A DNA stretch of 64,000 bases from Streptomyces sp. NBC_00683 (GCF_036226745.1 NZ_CP109013.1:5394001-5458000), one strand, 5' to 3'; numbered from the stretch's first letter, positions 1 through 8,673 are shown. Numbers and translations: made by a program. The notes: generated by a model not told the origin, from the sequence alone.

Positions 1-1
1 C

Positions 2-508
2 CTCCTCGCGGCAGCCGAGCGGGCGGGGGTCGGCCACGCGGTCGTCCTGTCCATCGTCGGCGCGGACCAGGTGCCCGGCCTCGACTACTACCGGGCCAAG
101 GTCCTCCAGGAGGACGTGCTGAAGGCCGGGCCCGTGCCGTACTCGATCGTCCGGGCCACGCAGTTCTTCGAGTTCATGGACGCGGTTCTGTCCTGGACCG
201 ACGACGGGGAGACCGTCCGCCTGCCGTCCACCCCGCTGCAGCCCATGGCCGCGGCGGACGTCGCCCGGGCGGTGGCCGACGTCACCGTCGACAGCCCCCT
301 CGGCGGCACCCGCGACGTCGCCGGCCCCGAGGTCTTTCCGCTGGACGAGCTCGGCAGGATCACGCTGGCCGCCCGCGGCGACAAGCGCACCGTCGTCACG
401 GACGACAGCGCCGGAATGTTCGCGGCCGTACCGGGCGACGCCATCATCGCCAAGAGCGACGTGCTCATCGCGCCCACCCACTACCGCGACTGGCTCGCCT
501 CGGCCTGA
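2..508 (+). CDS. NmrA-like NAD(P)-binding protein (atypical SDR), C-terminal part
   Basis: The frame is open from base 2, so the start codon and the N-terminal Rossmann glycine motif lie left of the window; 168 codons are visible. The visible part has LSIVGAD at the end of a beta strand, then GLDYYRAK followed by VPYSIVRATQFFEF, the layout typical of NmrA-type atypical short-chain dehydrogenases that bind NAD(P)H but often act on nucleotide-linked substrates or as redox sensors. The C-terminal half ends in APTHYRDWL, a usual tail of this family. It converges on the alpha/beta hydrolase gene with 17 bases between the stops. The family call is firm; the substrate is unknown. Confidence 0.85.
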   Translation, partial: LLAAAERAGVGHAVVLSIVGADQVPGLDYYRAKVLQEDVLKAGPVPYSIVRATQFFEFMDAVLSWTDDGETVRLPSTPLQPMAAADVARAVADVTVDSPLGGTRDVAGPEVFPLDELGRITLAARGDKRTVVTDDSAGMFAAVPGDAIIAKSDVLIAPTHYRDWLASA

Positions 509-525
509 CCGGCGCGGCGGCCCGC

Positions 526-1353
526 TCAGGCGCGGGCGAAGGCCAGCAGGTCCGCGTCGAAGACGTCCTTGAACGGGGCGACCATCGACAGGCCGTGCGG
601 AGCCCCCTCGTACACCTTGAGCGTGGCGTCCTTGACGATCTCGGAGGACTTCTCCGCCGAGGCCACGATGGGGACGATCTGGTCGTCGCTGCCGTGGACG
701 ATGAGGGTCGGGATGTCGAAGGCCTTCAGGTCCTCGGTGAGGTCCGTCTCGGAGAACGCCTTGACGCAGTCGTACGCGCCCTTGATCCCGACCTGCAGCG
801 ACCACTGCCAGAACGCGTCGCGGGTGCCCCGGGAGACGTCCGCCCCAGGACGGTTGGCGCCGTAGAAGGCCTCGCTGAGCTCCTGGTAGAACTGCGAGCG
901 ATCGGTCGCGACGCCCTTGCGGATGCCGTCGAACACCTCGCGAGGCAGCCCTTCCGGGTTCGCCTCGGTCTTCAGCATCATTGGCGGGATCGCACCGAGC
1001 AGGACGGCCTTGGCGACCCGGCCCGTGCCGTGGCGGCCGATGTAGCGCGTCACCTCGCCGCCGCCCGTGGAGTGGCCGACCAGGATGATGTCGCGCAGGT
1101 CGAGCTCCTCGATCAGTGCCGCCAGGTCGTCGGCGTACGTGTCGAGGTCGTTGCCGTTCCAGGGCTGTCCGGAACGCCCGTGCCCGCGCCGGTCGTGGGC
1201 GATGGAGCGGAAGCCGTTCTCCGCCATCAGCCGGGCCTGCGGATCCCACGCGTCGGCGTTCAGGGGCCAGCCGTGACTGAACACGACAGGCTGTCCCGTT
1301 CCCCAGTCCTTGTAGAAGATCGGCGTCCGGTCCTGCGTGGTGATGAACGGCAT
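526..1353 (-). CDS. Alpha/beta hydrolase of the non-heme chloroperoxidase/esterase type
   Basis: A 275-residue alpha/beta hydrolase. The nucleophile elbow is GHSTGGGE (Ser95), an oxyanion region is [10 protein letters not shown] near residue 26, the acid is probably in [10 protein letters not shown] and the catalytic His in GAPHGL near the C-terminus. The [17 protein letters not shown] context is characteristic of the cofactor-free haloperoxidase/esterase branch, cytoplasmic enzymes that hydrolyse esters or form peracids. The frame stays open upstream to 1554, but I chose the ATG at 1353 because it has a GAGAGGA ribosome site six bases upstream and matches the family's N-terminus (MPFITT); the upstream extension is Arg-rich and implausible. 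Substrate unknown. Confidence 0.92.
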   Translation of the reverse strand: MPFITTQDRTPIFYKDWGTGQPVVFSHGWPLNADAWDPQARLMAENGFRSIAHDRRGHGRSGQPWNGNDLDTYADDLAALIEELDLRDIILVGHSTGGGEVTRYIGRHGTGRVAKAVLLGAIPPMMLKTEANPEGLPREVFDGIRKGVATDRSQFYQELSEAFYGANRPGADVSRGTRDAFWQWSLQVGIKGAYDCVKAFSETDLTEDLKAFDIPTLIVHGSDDQIVPIVASAEKSSEIVKDATLKVYEGAPHGLSMVAPFKDVFDADLLAFARA

Positions 1354-1567
1354 GACGGGTCCTCTCGAACGAGTCGGTACGGACTGTGTGCACGTGTGCA
1401 CCCACCGGATCGGCTGCGCCGCACGTCGGCCGTGCCGCACGCCTGCCGGGCCGCGCTCGGCCGGCGCGGTGTCCGGTGGCGCTGATGTCGACAATTTACC
1501 GCCGCTGCGAGGATGCCGCGATCGGCGCCGCGGCGCACGGCGGCGCACGGCCACGCGGCTCAGGGGC

Positions 1568-2224
1568 TCACGGGCGTTCGGGCTTCCGGGCCACGATGCA
1601 GACGTCGGGGCGCTTCGCCCGGCCGGTGGGCGCCTGTTCCAGGCGCGCCGTGACGACGAGACCCGCCCCGCCCAGCAGCTCCGCGAGGCGGTCCAGCGGC
1701 AGGAAGTGGGAGTGGTAGGACACCGGGTGGCCGTATGCCTCGGCCGGGCTCAGGTGTTCGTCGTCGCCGATGTAACCGCCGAGGAGCACATGTCCGCCGG
1801 GCGCCAGGGTGCGGTGGAACTCGGCGAACACGAGCGGCAGTTGTTCCGGTGGGGTGTGGTGCGTGGAGTACCAGGCCAGGATGCCGCCCAGTTCGTCGTC
1901 CGCGAGGTCCAGCGCGGTCATCGAGCCTTCCGTGAACCGCAGTTCGGGGTTGCCCTCCCGGGCGATCCCGACCATCGAGGGGGACAGGTCGATGCCGAAC
2001 GCGTCCAGGCCCAGCGAGGCCAGGTGCGCCGTCACCAGGCCGGGGCCGCAGCCGAGGTCCGCGACCCTCCCGTTCCCCCCGGCAAGCACCAGCTCGGCGA
2101 AGGCGGCCAGCACCGCCCGGTTCAGAGGGTCGAGTTCGGCGGGCCGCGGGACCCGTACGGCATAGGTGGCGGCGACTGTGTCGTACGAGTCCCGGACGGC
2201 GGTCAGGTGGGAGTGGTCGGTCAT
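1568..2224 (-). CDS. Class I SAM-dependent methyltransferase
   Basis: A 218-residue soluble protein with the class I methyltransferase fold. Motif I is [12 protein letters not shown] near residue 55, followed by the acidic end of beta-2 in [10 protein letters not shown], and a motif IV-like stretch [12 protein letters not shown]. The N-terminal helix ([12 protein letters not shown]) is the usual cap of the small-molecule methyltransferase_11/25 group. It transfers a methyl group from S-adenosylmethionine to an unknown small acceptor. It is a monocistronic gene on the minus strand, 20 bases downstream of the SGNH hydrolase stop on the same strand, so read-through from that gene is possible. 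Confidence 0.9.
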   Translation of the reverse strand: MTDHSHLTAVRDSYDTVAATYAVRVPRPAELDPLNRAVLAAFAELVLAGGNGRVADLGCGPGLVTAHLASLGLDAFGIDLSPSMVGIAREGNPELRFTEGSMTALDLADDELGGILAWYSTHHTPPEQLPLVFAEFHRTLAPGGHVLLGGYIGDDEHLSPAEAYGHPVSYHSHFLPLDRLAELLGGAGLVVTARLEQAPTGRAKRPDVCIVARKPERP

Positions 2225-2244
2225 GCCCCGACCCTAGACAGCGG

Positions 2245-3588
2245 TCAGTTGTAGCCGAAGCCCCGGGGAATCGGAGCCTGTTGGAACAGCCGGGTCGGGA
2301 CCGCGTCGGCGAGGGCCTGGTAGCCCGCGGGGTTGAGGTGGAGGTGGTCGCCGGTGTCGAACGAGGCCCGGAGCCGGTTGGGAGCGAGCGGGTCGCGCAC
2401 GGCCCGGTCGAAGTCGAGCACGCTGTCGAAGCGGCCGCTCGTGCGGATCCAGGTGTTGACGGTCTGCCGTGCCTCCTCGCGGTAGCCGTCCGGGTCGTCG
2501 TACCCGGTGTTGGCGCCGATGGGGGTGAGTGTCGCCCCGTACACGCGGATGCCCTGCGTGTGGGCCCGCGTGATGATCTGCTCGTACGCGGCGATGACGT
2601 CGGCCGCGACCTGCTTCTGCGCGGCGGGTGATGCCCCGGCCGTGCCGATGTCGTTGATGCCCTCGAAGACGAGCAGCCAGTCGACGCCGCTCTGTGCCAG
2701 GACGTCGCGGTCCAGGCGGGCCAGGCCGTTGGGGCCCAGGCCGTCGTTGAGGAGTCTGTTGCCGCCCGCCGCCTGGTTGACGATCGCGGCCTTCGCGGTG
2801 GCGGGACCGGACGTGAGGCGCTTGTGCAGGAGGTCGGGCCAGCGGTCGTTCATGTTGGTGGTGGAGCCGCGGCCGTCGCTCAGTGAGTCGCCGAGCACGA
2901 CAGCGGCCGAGGTGGTGTTCCTGGACCAGACCTCGACGCCGCTGAGGAAGTACCAGTGGTCGGTGGCCGTCGCCCCGGTGAGGTCGGTGTCGCCGACGTG
3001 GTTCCCGGCCTGCAGGTAGGAGGTCGTACGGGAGCCGGGGTGCGAGGTGATCGCGGTGGACGCCTGGCCGTTGGCCAGATAGGCCGTCGCGGTGAGGTTG
3101 GAGCCCGGTTCGAGCCGGAAGTCCAGCGGGTCGGAGACCGCCTGCGCACCGGCCGGCACCGAGACCGAGGAGCGCCCCTGGAAGGTCACCTCGTGCGTGG
3201 TTCCCGGCTGGACCGCACTGGTTCCGGCCCTGCCGTCGCGCGGCAGGGCCACGGTCACCTTGGTGATCGGCAGCACGGCGCCGCCGAACGCGTTGGAGAA
3301 GCGCAGCCGGATGTGCTCGCCGCCGGCCGAGACGTGGACGGTCTGCCGCAGGGTGGCGTCCGTCAGCACGGAGCCCTCCTGGGTGAACGGCGCCGGAGGC
3401 ATGTTGCCCGGCTCCGTCAGCTGCGGCATGGACGTCCAGGTGCTCACCCAGCGCGCGTTCCGTTCCGTCGGCGCCGGGGAGCTGCCCGGCCCGTGGCCGC
3501 CTTCCCCGGCTCCGATCGCGGGGGTGGCGACGGTGGCGGCGAGCGCCGCGGTGGCGAGCAGGCTGAGGATCGTTGATCTTCGGTTCAC
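2245..3588 (-). CDS. Secreted SGNH/GDSL hydrolase (esterase)
   Basis: A 447-residue exported esterase. The N-terminus (VNRRSTILSLLA then ATVATPAIGA) is a Sec signal peptide. An N-terminal beta-rich region of about 220 residues precedes the SGNH core: block I VLGDSLSDG with nucleophile Ser about 235, block III EGIND, and block V DHLHLN supplying the Asp/His pair near 414-417. This two-part architecture is common in Streptomyces secreted GDSL lipases and carbohydrate acetylesterases. I chose the GTG at 3588 over the upstream ATG at 3627 because AGGGAG lies seven bases before it and it begins the signal peptide. A CGAAA-GT-TTTCG inverted repeat about 150 bases upstream may be a LacI-type operator, hinting at a plant-polymer substrate. 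Confidence 0.9.
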   Translation of the reverse strand: MNRRSTILSLLATAALAATVATPAIGAGEGGHGPGSSPAPTERNARWVSTWTSMPQLTEPGNMPPAPFTQEGSVLTDATLRQTVHVSAGGEHIRLRFSNAFGGAVLPITKVTVALPRDGRAGTSAVQPGTTHEVTFQGRSSVSVPAGAQAVSDPLDFRLEPGSNLTATAYLANGQASTAITSHPGSRTTSYLQAGNHVGDTDLTGATATDHWYFLSGVEVWSRNTTSAAVVLGDSLSDGRGSTTNMNDRWPDLLHKRLTSGPATAKAAIVNQAAGGNRLLNDGLGPNGLARLDRDVLAQSGVDWLLVFEGINDIGTAGASPAAQKQVAADVIAAYEQIITRAHTQGIRVYGATLTPIGANTGYDDPDGYREEARQTVNTWIRTSGRFDSVLDFDRAVRDPLAPNRLRASFDTGDHLHLNPAGYQALADAVPTRLFQQAPIPRGFGYN

Positions 3589-3739
3589 GGTGGTGCTCCC
3601 TCTGGGCGGGTGCGGGAAGCAGGGCATGAAGAAGTAGGGGCAAGCGGGGAGTTCGGTCCACGTACATGGACCGCGTCCTCACTTGCGCCCAGGGATTCAG
3701 GCGGCAGGCTAGCTCTCCGACAGATTTCGGTCAACGCTT

Positions 3740-3751
3740 CGAAAGTTTTCG
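3740..3751. promoter_or_regulatory. Putative LacI-type operator half-sites CGAAA-GT-TTTCG
   Basis: Inverted repeat CGAAA N2 TTTCG in the intergenic region between the secreted SGNH hydrolase (start 3588) and the isochorismatase gene. It resembles the CGAAA/TTTCG repeats found before secreted xylanase and other polysaccharide-degradation genes of Streptomyces, which bind LacI-type sugar repressors. Seen: the repeat. Inferred: its use as an operator. Confidence 0.4.
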
Positions 3752-3786
3752 CCCGTTGTCGTTGATGCGTCGCGGAACGCCTGCCG

Positions 3787-4383
3787 TCAGGCGGCTGTGG
3801 GGGAGTTGGGCCCGGACGGCGCCGTGAAGCCGACGTCCGAGGCCTGCGTCGTGACGTCGGCGTCCCCGCTGATCGCCCACGCGGCCACCCGCGAGACCAC
3901 GGCGGCCGGGATCACCCCGCTGATTCCGGGGGCCGCCGGGATGTCGTGCGTGGCGTGGGCGTCGTGCGGAAGGACGACGCGGTAGCCGAGCGCCAGGGCG
4001 GTGCGGGCCGTCGCCTGGACGCACATCTCGGACATCAGCCCGCAGACGGCGAGCGATCGCACACCCGCGCCGGACAGGAGGTCCCCCAGAGCCGTCTCCT
4101 TGAATCCGTCGTCGTGGGTCTTGCGGATCACGGTCTCCGTGGGGCCGGCCTCGACGGGGAGGTGGAGCTCCCAGCCGGGCGTGTGGGGCTCGTCGCCCGC
4201 TCCCGGCTGCCCGTCGTTCTGCAGATGGACGACGAGTGCCCCGACCCGCCGTGCCCGTGCGATCAGGTCCCTCGTCCGGTCCAGGAGTCCGGCGGCGTTC
4301 GGCAGGGCTCCGTCACCGGCGACGGCGGCGTCCTGGACGTCGACAACGAGCAAGGCTTCTACGGGAATTGCATGGTTGCTCAT
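3787..4383 (-). CDS. Isochorismatase-like cysteine hydrolase
   Basis: A 198-residue member of the isochorismatase/nicotinamidase superfamily. The catalytic triad is visible: Asp in LLVVDVQDA (about residue 15), Lys in VIRKTHDDGF (about 88) and Cys in SEMCVQATART (121). The cis-peptide region precedes SEMCV. Members hydrolyse amides such as nicotinamide or N-carbamoyl compounds, or the vinyl ether of isochorismate; no feature here fixes the substrate. The frame runs open far upstream (to 5013), but that part is antisense to padR; the ATG at 4383 starts the conserved N-terminus and has AGGATGACGAG before it. It is divergent from the PadR regulator, which likely controls it. Confidence 0.9.
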   Translation of the reverse strand: MSNHAIPVEALLVVDVQDAAVAGDGALPNAAGLLDRTRDLIARARRVGALVVHLQNDGQPGAGDEPHTPGWELHLPVEAGPTETVIRKTHDDGFKETALGDLLSGAGVRSLAVCGLMSEMCVQATARTALALGYRVVLPHDAHATHDIPAAPGISGVIPAAVVSRVAAWAISGDADVTTQASDVGFTAPSGPNSPTAA

Positions 4384-4437
4384 CTCGTCATCCTGGTGGC
4401 CCGCGCAGTGCGCCTCCACCTGATTTCCCCTCTCATG

Positions 4438-4467
4438 CTCAAGCGTATGACTAGACAATTTCTTGAG
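4438..4467. promoter_or_regulatory. Inverted repeat CTCAAG-N18-CTTGAG between isochorismatase and padR
   Basis: Six-base arms CTCAAG (4438-4443) and CTTGAG (4462-4467) flank an AT-richer 18-base core in the divergent promoter region. Position and symmetry suit an operator for the adjacent PadR protein, although PadR sites of the ATGT-N8-ACAT type are not obvious here. Inference only. Confidence 0.4.
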
Positions 4468-4509
4468 TAGGATGGGAGGCGGACCAGAAACGGGAGAAGG
4501 AGCGCTTCG

Positions 4510-5079
4510 ATGGCCTTGCGGCATGCCGTGCTGGCAGCACTGCTGGACGGTGAGTACAGCGGATATCAGTTGGCGAAGGCCTTCGACATCGGCGTCGCGA
4601 ACTTCTGGCACGCCTTGCCCCAGCAGCTGTACATGGAGCTGGCCAGGCTGGAGAAGGACGGGCTGGTCGCCGGTCGGCAGGTGATCCAGGAGACCCGGCC
4701 CAACAAACGCCTCTTCCACGTCACCGACGCCGGCCGCGCCGAGCTGGAGCGGTTCGCAGCGGACGTCTCGAAGCCCTCGTTCATCCGCGACGACCTGCTC
4801 GTCAAGGTCCAGGCCGCCGACCGCATCGGCACCGGACCGGTGATCGAGCAGCTGGAGGAGCGGGCGTCCGCTGCCGAAGCGAAGATCGAACTCCTCGCCG
4901 GTCTGCTGCGGCAGTTCCGCGGCGACATGGACGAGGAGGAGTACCTCCGCACGGGCGAGCGAGTCGGCCCGTACCTGACGTGCCTGCGCGGCCTCTCCTT
5001 CGAGGAGGGGCACCGGGACTGGTGCCTGCGGATCGCGAACGTACTGAGAGAGAGGCGGACAACCCGTGCCGAGCGGTGA
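4510..5079 (+). CDS. PadR family transcriptional regulator
   Basis: A 189-residue PadR-type repressor. The N-terminal winged helix starts at once (LRHAVLAALLDGEYSGYQLAKAF), followed by FWHALPQQLYMELARLEKDGLV, the recognition-helix region, and the beta wing with FHVTDAGRAEL. The second half is the helical Vir-like dimerisation domain with a long coiled segment (VIEQLEERASAAEAKIELL). Start ATG 4510 has GAGAAGGAG upstream. It is divergent from the isochorismatase gene and overlaps the next SGNH gene by 14 bases, so the two are probably cotranscribed. PadR proteins usually sense phenolic or other small ligands; the ligand here is unknown. Confidence 0.93.
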   Translation: MALRHAVLAALLDGEYSGYQLAKAFDIGVANFWHALPQQLYMELARLEKDGLVAGRQVIQETRPNKRLFHVTDAGRAELERFAADVSKPSFIRDDLLVKVQAADRIGTGPVIEQLEERASAAEAKIELLAGLLRQFRGDMDEEEYLRTGERVGPYLTCLRGLSFEEGHRDWCLRIANVLRERRTTRAER

Positions 5080-5887
5080 GTACCTGCGTTACGTCGCACT
5101 GGGCGACAGCCAGACCGAAGGGGTCGGCGACGGAGACGACGCCACCGGCCTGCGGGGCTGGGCCGACCTCTTCGCAGCGCGCGTCGCGGCCGCCAACCCT
5201 GGTCTCCAGTACGCCAATCTGGCCGTACGGGGACGAGTCGCCGGCCAGGTCCGCGCGGAACAGCTGGGCCCCGCGCTGGCCCTGCGCCCCGATCTCGCCA
5301 CCGTGCTCGCCGGGGTCAACGACCTCCTCAGGCCCGGTTTCGACGCCGAGGAGGTGGCGGGGCACCTGGAGGAGATGTTCGCCGCGCTCACGGCAGCCGG
5401 TGCCCATGTGGTGACGATGACCTTTCCCGATGTGGGGAAGATCGCGCCGATCGCCCGGCCGGTCAGGTCCCGCGTGTTCGACATGAACGCCCGCATCCGC
5501 GCGGCGGCAGCGCGGCACGGCGTCACGGTCGCCGACATCGCACCGCAGGCCGTCGCCACCGACCCGCGGCTGTGGAGCGAGGACCGGCTGCACGCGAGCC
5601 CGCTCGGCCACGAGCGGATCGCCGCAGCCGTCGCCCGGGCCATCGACCTGCCCGGGAGCGACGACAGCTGGACGCTCCCGCTGCCGCCGCAGGCCCTTCC
5701 CTCGGGCCTGCAGGCCGCACGGGCAGAGCTGCGCTGGGCGGCCGGGTTCCTCGGCCCCTGGCTGGGACGACGACTGCGCGGCAGGTCCTCCGGCGACGGC
5801 CGCACCGCGAAGCGCCCCGAGCTCCTGCCCCTGGCCGTCGCACCGTCCGCCTCCCCGGCGGACACGGGCCTCCGGGAGCCTTCGTAA
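5066..5887 (+). CDS. Intracellular SGNH/GDSL hydrolase
   Basis: A 273-residue SGNH hydrolase without signal peptide. Block I is VALGDSQTEGVGDG (Ser14 or so), block III LAGVNDLLRP, and block V DRLHASPLGHERIA with the catalytic His. Streptomyces encodes many such GDSL esterases of about 260-290 residues; they hydrolyse small esters and acetyl groups. The GTG start at 5066 lies inside the end of padR (14-base overlap) with GAGAGAGGCGG upstream, which points to translational coupling. The last 60 residues (after GLQAARAELRW) are low-complexity and basic, a normal tail in the group. Substrate unknown. Confidence 0.9.
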   Translation: MPSGEYLRYVALGDSQTEGVGDGDDATGLRGWADLFAARVAAANPGLQYANLAVRGRVAGQVRAEQLGPALALRPDLATVLAGVNDLLRPGFDAEEVAGHLEEMFAALTAAGAHVVTMTFPDVGKIAPIARPVRSRVFDMNARIRAAAARHGVTVADIAPQAVATDPRLWSEDRLHASPLGHERIAAAVARAIDLPGSDDSWTLPLPPQALPSGLQAARAELRWAAGFLGPWLGRRLRGRSSGDGRTAKRPELLPLAVAPSASPADTGLREPS

Positions 5888-5906
5888 CCCTGTCCGTCCG
5901 TTGTCC

Positions 5907-6233
5907 TTACGGGCGCAGGGCGTGACCCGCGAGCGACAGGCGCAGGGCGCACTCGTCCTCCGCCTCGACCGTGACGGTCATGCCCCAGTGCTCGCTCAGC
6001 ATCCGGCCGACGTCGACGAGGCGCGCGCGCTCCTCCCGGCTGTGGGCGGGGAACCGCACCCAGCCGCAGTCGGCGATCCGGTTGCCCAGCTCGGTGAACA
6101 GCGTTGCCCTGCACCGTCGTTCCTCATCCGGCGTGAGGGGAGTCGTCGTCGCCCGCTCCGAAGGCGCGGTGCGGACGTTGTACAGCTCTCGGATCACGGC
6201 ATCCTCGTTGTCGGTGGTGGGCGAACCCGGCAC
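5907..6233 (-). CDS. Small hypothetical protein
   Basis: A 108-residue acidic soluble protein I do not recognise. It has a segment CGWVRFPAHSREERARLVDVGRML then TVTVEAEDECALRLSLA, i.e. an alpha then beta pattern without membrane segments or metal motifs. The GC-rich third positions and lack of a better overlapping frame support it as coding. It lies tail-to-tail with the SGNH gene (19 bases apart) and divergent from the AraC gene. The ATG at 6233 is taken as start; an internal start cannot be excluded. Confidence 0.6.
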   Translation of the reverse strand: MPGSPTTDNEDAVIRELYNVRTAPSERATTTPLTPDEERRCRATLFTELGNRIADCGWVRFPAHSREERARLVDVGRMLSEHWGMTVTVEAEDECALRLSLAGHALRP

Positions 6234-6313
6234 CCGACCGTACCGGGCACGGGATGTCGGGTCCGCCCGGGTGGGTCCCGCCTAGCGTGAGGGACGAAAG
6301 GAAGGAGTCCGGG

Positions 6314-7180
6314 GTGCTGGACCGGCTGAACCAGGCGATGGAGCACATCGAGGGCCACCTCGGCCAACAGATCGAGGTGCCCGAACTGGCCCGCATCGTG
6401 ATGACGTCGGAGTACCACTTCCGCAGGCTGTTCTCCGCACTGGCGGGCATCCCGCTGTCGGAGTACATCCGGCGCAGGCGGCTGACGGTCGCCGGTGCCG
6501 AGGTGCTGGCCGGGGAGCGGACGCTGCTGGAGGTCGCGGTGCGCTACGGCTACTCATCGGGCGAGGCGTTCGCGCGGGCGTTCCGTGGCATGCACGGAGT
6601 CGGTCCCGGCGAGGCCAGAAGGACCGGTGCGAGCCTGCGGTCCCAGCCCCGGATGTCCTTCCGCATCGTCGTCGAAGGGAGCACGAGCATGCGGTACAGG
6701 GTTGTGGAGCGGGAGGAGTTCCGGGTGGTCGGCAGGAAGGCGCGCGTCCCCCTCGTGCACGAGGGGATGAACCCGGCCATCGGCGACTTCATCCGGGGCC
6801 TCGGCAAGGAGACGCTGCAGCGCATCGAGAGCCTGTCCGACCAGGAGCCCGAGGGCATCGTCTCGGTGAGTGACAACCTGGACGAGAGCCGCGCCGAAGG
6901 CACCGAACTCGACTACTACCACGGCGTGGTGAGCAGCGCCGAGGCACCGGACGACATGGACGTACTCACCGTCCCGGCCGGGACGTGGGCGGTCTTCGAC
7001 AGCTCGGGGTCCTTTCCCCAGACGCTCCAGTACCTGTGGCGGGACGTGTTCACGCAGTGGTTCCCGTCCAACCCGTACCGGAGCCGGCCGGGTCCCGAGA
7101 TCCTGCGTACCCGGCTGTCGCCGGACGCGTCGGAGGCGGACGCGGAACTCTGGATCCCCGTGGAGCGGAACCCGGTCTGA
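6314..7180 (+). CDS. AraC family regulator with GyrI-like effector-binding domain
   Basis: A 288-residue regulator. The first 100 residues form a double helix-turn-helix of the AraC type (LDRLNQAMEHIEGHL, ELARIVMTSEYHFRRLFSAL, then VAVRYGYSSGEAFARAFRG). The rest is a GyrI-like/AraE_bind domain starting at MRYRVVEREEFRVVGR and ending ELWIPV, which binds small cationic ligands in Rob and SbmC relatives. HTH at the N-terminus and effector domain at the C-terminus is the Rob-like order. The frame opens at 6254, but GTG 6314 has AAGGAAGGAG six bases upstream and fits the domain start. Target genes are not evident; autoregulation is likely. Confidence 0.92.
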   Translation: MLDRLNQAMEHIEGHLGQQIEVPELARIVMTSEYHFRRLFSALAGIPLSEYIRRRRLTVAGAEVLAGERTLLEVAVRYGYSSGEAFARAFRGMHGVGPGEARRTGASLRSQPRMSFRIVVEGSTSMRYRVVEREEFRVVGRKARVPLVHEGMNPAIGDFIRGLGKETLQRIESLSDQEPEGIVSVSDNLDESRAEGTELDYYHGVVSSAEAPDDMDVLTVPAGTWAVFDSSGSFPQTLQYLWRDVFTQWFPSNPYRSRPGPEILRTRLSPDASEADAELWIPVERNPV

Positions 7181-7256
7181 TCCGGTCGGGGCCGTGCCGC
7201 GGCCGCGGGACAGGATGAACCTCGACGACGCCGTCGCCGAGTGGGCGTGTGCCCAA

Positions 7257-7294
7257 GTGCCGCCGCCGCGGGTCGACTTCCGTGGCGGCGGCAC
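7257..7294. terminator. Bidirectional hairpin terminator between araC-type and tipA-type genes
   Basis: A 15-base stem with one wobble position (GTGCCGCCGCC...GGCGGCGGCAC arms) and an eight-base loop lies between the convergent genes ending at 7180 and 7302. No U-tract, as is common for high-GC actinobacterial terminators. Confidence 0.75.
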
Positions 7295-7301
7295 GCCCGG
7301 C

Positions 7302-8063
7302 TCAGCGCAGCCAGGTCGAGGCGTAGGCCTCGATGGCGTCCCGCTGGTACGCGGCCAGGCCGGGTGCGATCGCCTCGTACGCCGCGCGCCACTGCGCGTT
7401 CTCCACACATGAGCGCCCGATCGCGCGGTACTCCTCGGCGGAGACCGGCCGCAGCTCGGTCAGCGCCCTGTACTGGCCGTCGATCTCGGCGAGCACCGCG
7501 TCGTCGCCGGCGGGCGTACCGGCGGCCAGCAGTTCGGCCAGGCGGATCATCTGCGCGGTGCGCTCCCGGTGCCCGGCCTCGATCTCGTCCTGGCTCATCC
7601 CGGCGGTGCGCTGTTCGACCTTCCCGGCCAGCTCCGGGAAGTCACGCAGACTCTCCCTGTACTGGGCGGGCCGGACGCCCTCGAAGAGGTTCTCGGGCCG
7701 GCTGATACCGGTCATGGGCCTACCGTCCTTCCTGGACTGCTCCAGTTCGGTGATCGTGCGGGAGACGGTTGCGGCCAGCGCGTCGAGCCGGTCACGCTCG
7801 GCGAGCAGCCGGCGACGGTGGCCGCGCAGGGCTTCGAGCTCGTCGACCTGCTCGGCCAGGATCCGGCCGACCTCGGACAGACCGACGCCCAGTTCCCGCA
7901 GGACGAGGATCTGCTGCAGCCGCAGCAGCTGGCGCTCCTCGTAGTAGCGGTGGCCGTTGGTCCCGATCCAGGCAGGCGGCAGCAGTCCGACTTCGTCGTA
8001 GTGCCGCAGCGTGCGGGCCGTCACCCCTGACATCCGGGCGACCTCCGCAATCGGCCAGGCCAT
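7302..8063 (-). CDS. TipA-like MerR family regulator with TipAS drug-binding domain
   Basis: A 253-residue regulator. Residues 1-70 are a MerR winged helix (IAEVARMSGVTARTLRHYDEVGL), followed by the dimer coiled coil to about 110 and a C-terminal TipAS antibiotic-recognition domain of helices (LFEGVRPAQYRESLRDF onward). TipA proteins bind thiopeptide-like and other antibiotics and activate their own promoter and efflux genes. An internal ATG at 7715 (Met117), just before the TipAS domain, has AGGAAGGA upstream and could give a 137-residue domain alone, as in the classic tipA gene. Start ATG 8063 has GAGGGAGGCAGG upstream. Long 5' region to 8224 is divergent from the DGPF gene. Confidence 0.92.
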   Translation of the reverse strand: MAWPIAEVARMSGVTARTLRHYDEVGLLPPAWIGTNGHRYYEERQLLRLQQILVLRELGVGLSEVGRILAEQVDELEALRGHRRRLLAERDRLDALAATVSRTITELEQSRKDGRPMTGISRPENLFEGVRPAQYRESLRDFPELAGKVEQRTAGMSQDEIEAGHRERTAQMIRLAELLAAGTPAGDDAVLAEIDGQYRALTELRPVSAEEYRAIGRSCVENAQWRAAYEAIAPGLAAYQRDAIEAYASTWLR

Positions 8064-8224
8064 CGCCTGCCTCCCTCATGAGTGCATCACCTGGGCCGGT
8101 CTCTCCGGCCCTGTTCACGACGGTAGAAGCTTCCGCTGCGGCAACTGCAAGCCCGGTATTCAGGGTCTCTGCTCGTCGTCCCCACCCTCCACTCGACGGG
8201 CGGACAAAGAATCTTGGAAGGGCG

Positions 8225-8251
8225 TGTCGATACGCCGGGGTCCCGTACGTC
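8225..8251 (+). promoter_or_regulatory. Putative ECF42-type promoter for the DGPF-sigma operon
   Basis: TGTCGA (8225-8230), 17 bases, then CGTC (8248-8251). This fits the TGTCGA / CG[A/T]C motif that I recall for ECF42 sigma factors, which control promoters of DGPF-protein genes. It lies about 72 bases before the DGPF start codon. Seen: the motif and spacing; inferred: recognition by the sigma factor encoded just downstream. Confidence 0.6.
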
Positions 8252-8322
8252 GTCATGGTGTACACGGAGAACGTGTACCGGACGCAAGACAGAGCATGAC
8301 AAAGCACGACAGGAGCCGGACC

Positions 8323-8673
8323 ATGAAGTACATGTTGCTGATCCACAGCGGTGCGACCGACGCGAGCGGTGGCGCTGCCGAATGCACGGTCGAGGACTGG
8401 ATGGCCTACGACAAGGAGGTCAAGGACGCCGGGATCCTCGTCTCCGGTGAGTCGCTCGCCGACCTGGTCACCGCCACGACGGTCCGTGTCGGGCCCGCGG
8501 GGGAGCGGACCGTCACGGACGGGCCCTTCGCCGAGACCCGTGAGGTTCTGGGCGGCTTCCTCGTCATCGACGTACCGGATCTCGATGTCGCACTCGACTG
8601 GGCCGCCCGGTGTCCGGGCGCGCGCGGCAGCGGGTCGGTCGTCGTGCGGCCGGTCGCCGACTTCGGGGCCTGA
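8323..8673 (+). CDS. DGPF-domain (YCII-related) protein
   Basis: A 116-residue YCII-fold protein carrying the signature TDGPFAETREVLGGF near residue 65 and an N-terminal beta strand MKYMLLIHSG. Such DGPF proteins are small dimeric ferredoxin-like proteins of unknown biochemical role that are the conserved partners of ECF41/ECF42 sigma factors. The frame is open further upstream, but ATG 8323 has AGGAG six bases upstream and starts the conserved strand. Its stop lies five bases before the sigma gene start, so the pair is an operon driven by the TGTCGA promoter upstream. Confidence 0.92.
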   Translation: MKYMLLIHSGATDASGGAAECTVEDWMAYDKEVKDAGILVSGESLADLVTATTVRVGPAGERTVTDGPFAETREVLGGFLVIDVPDLDVALDWAARCPGARGSGSVVVRPVADFGA

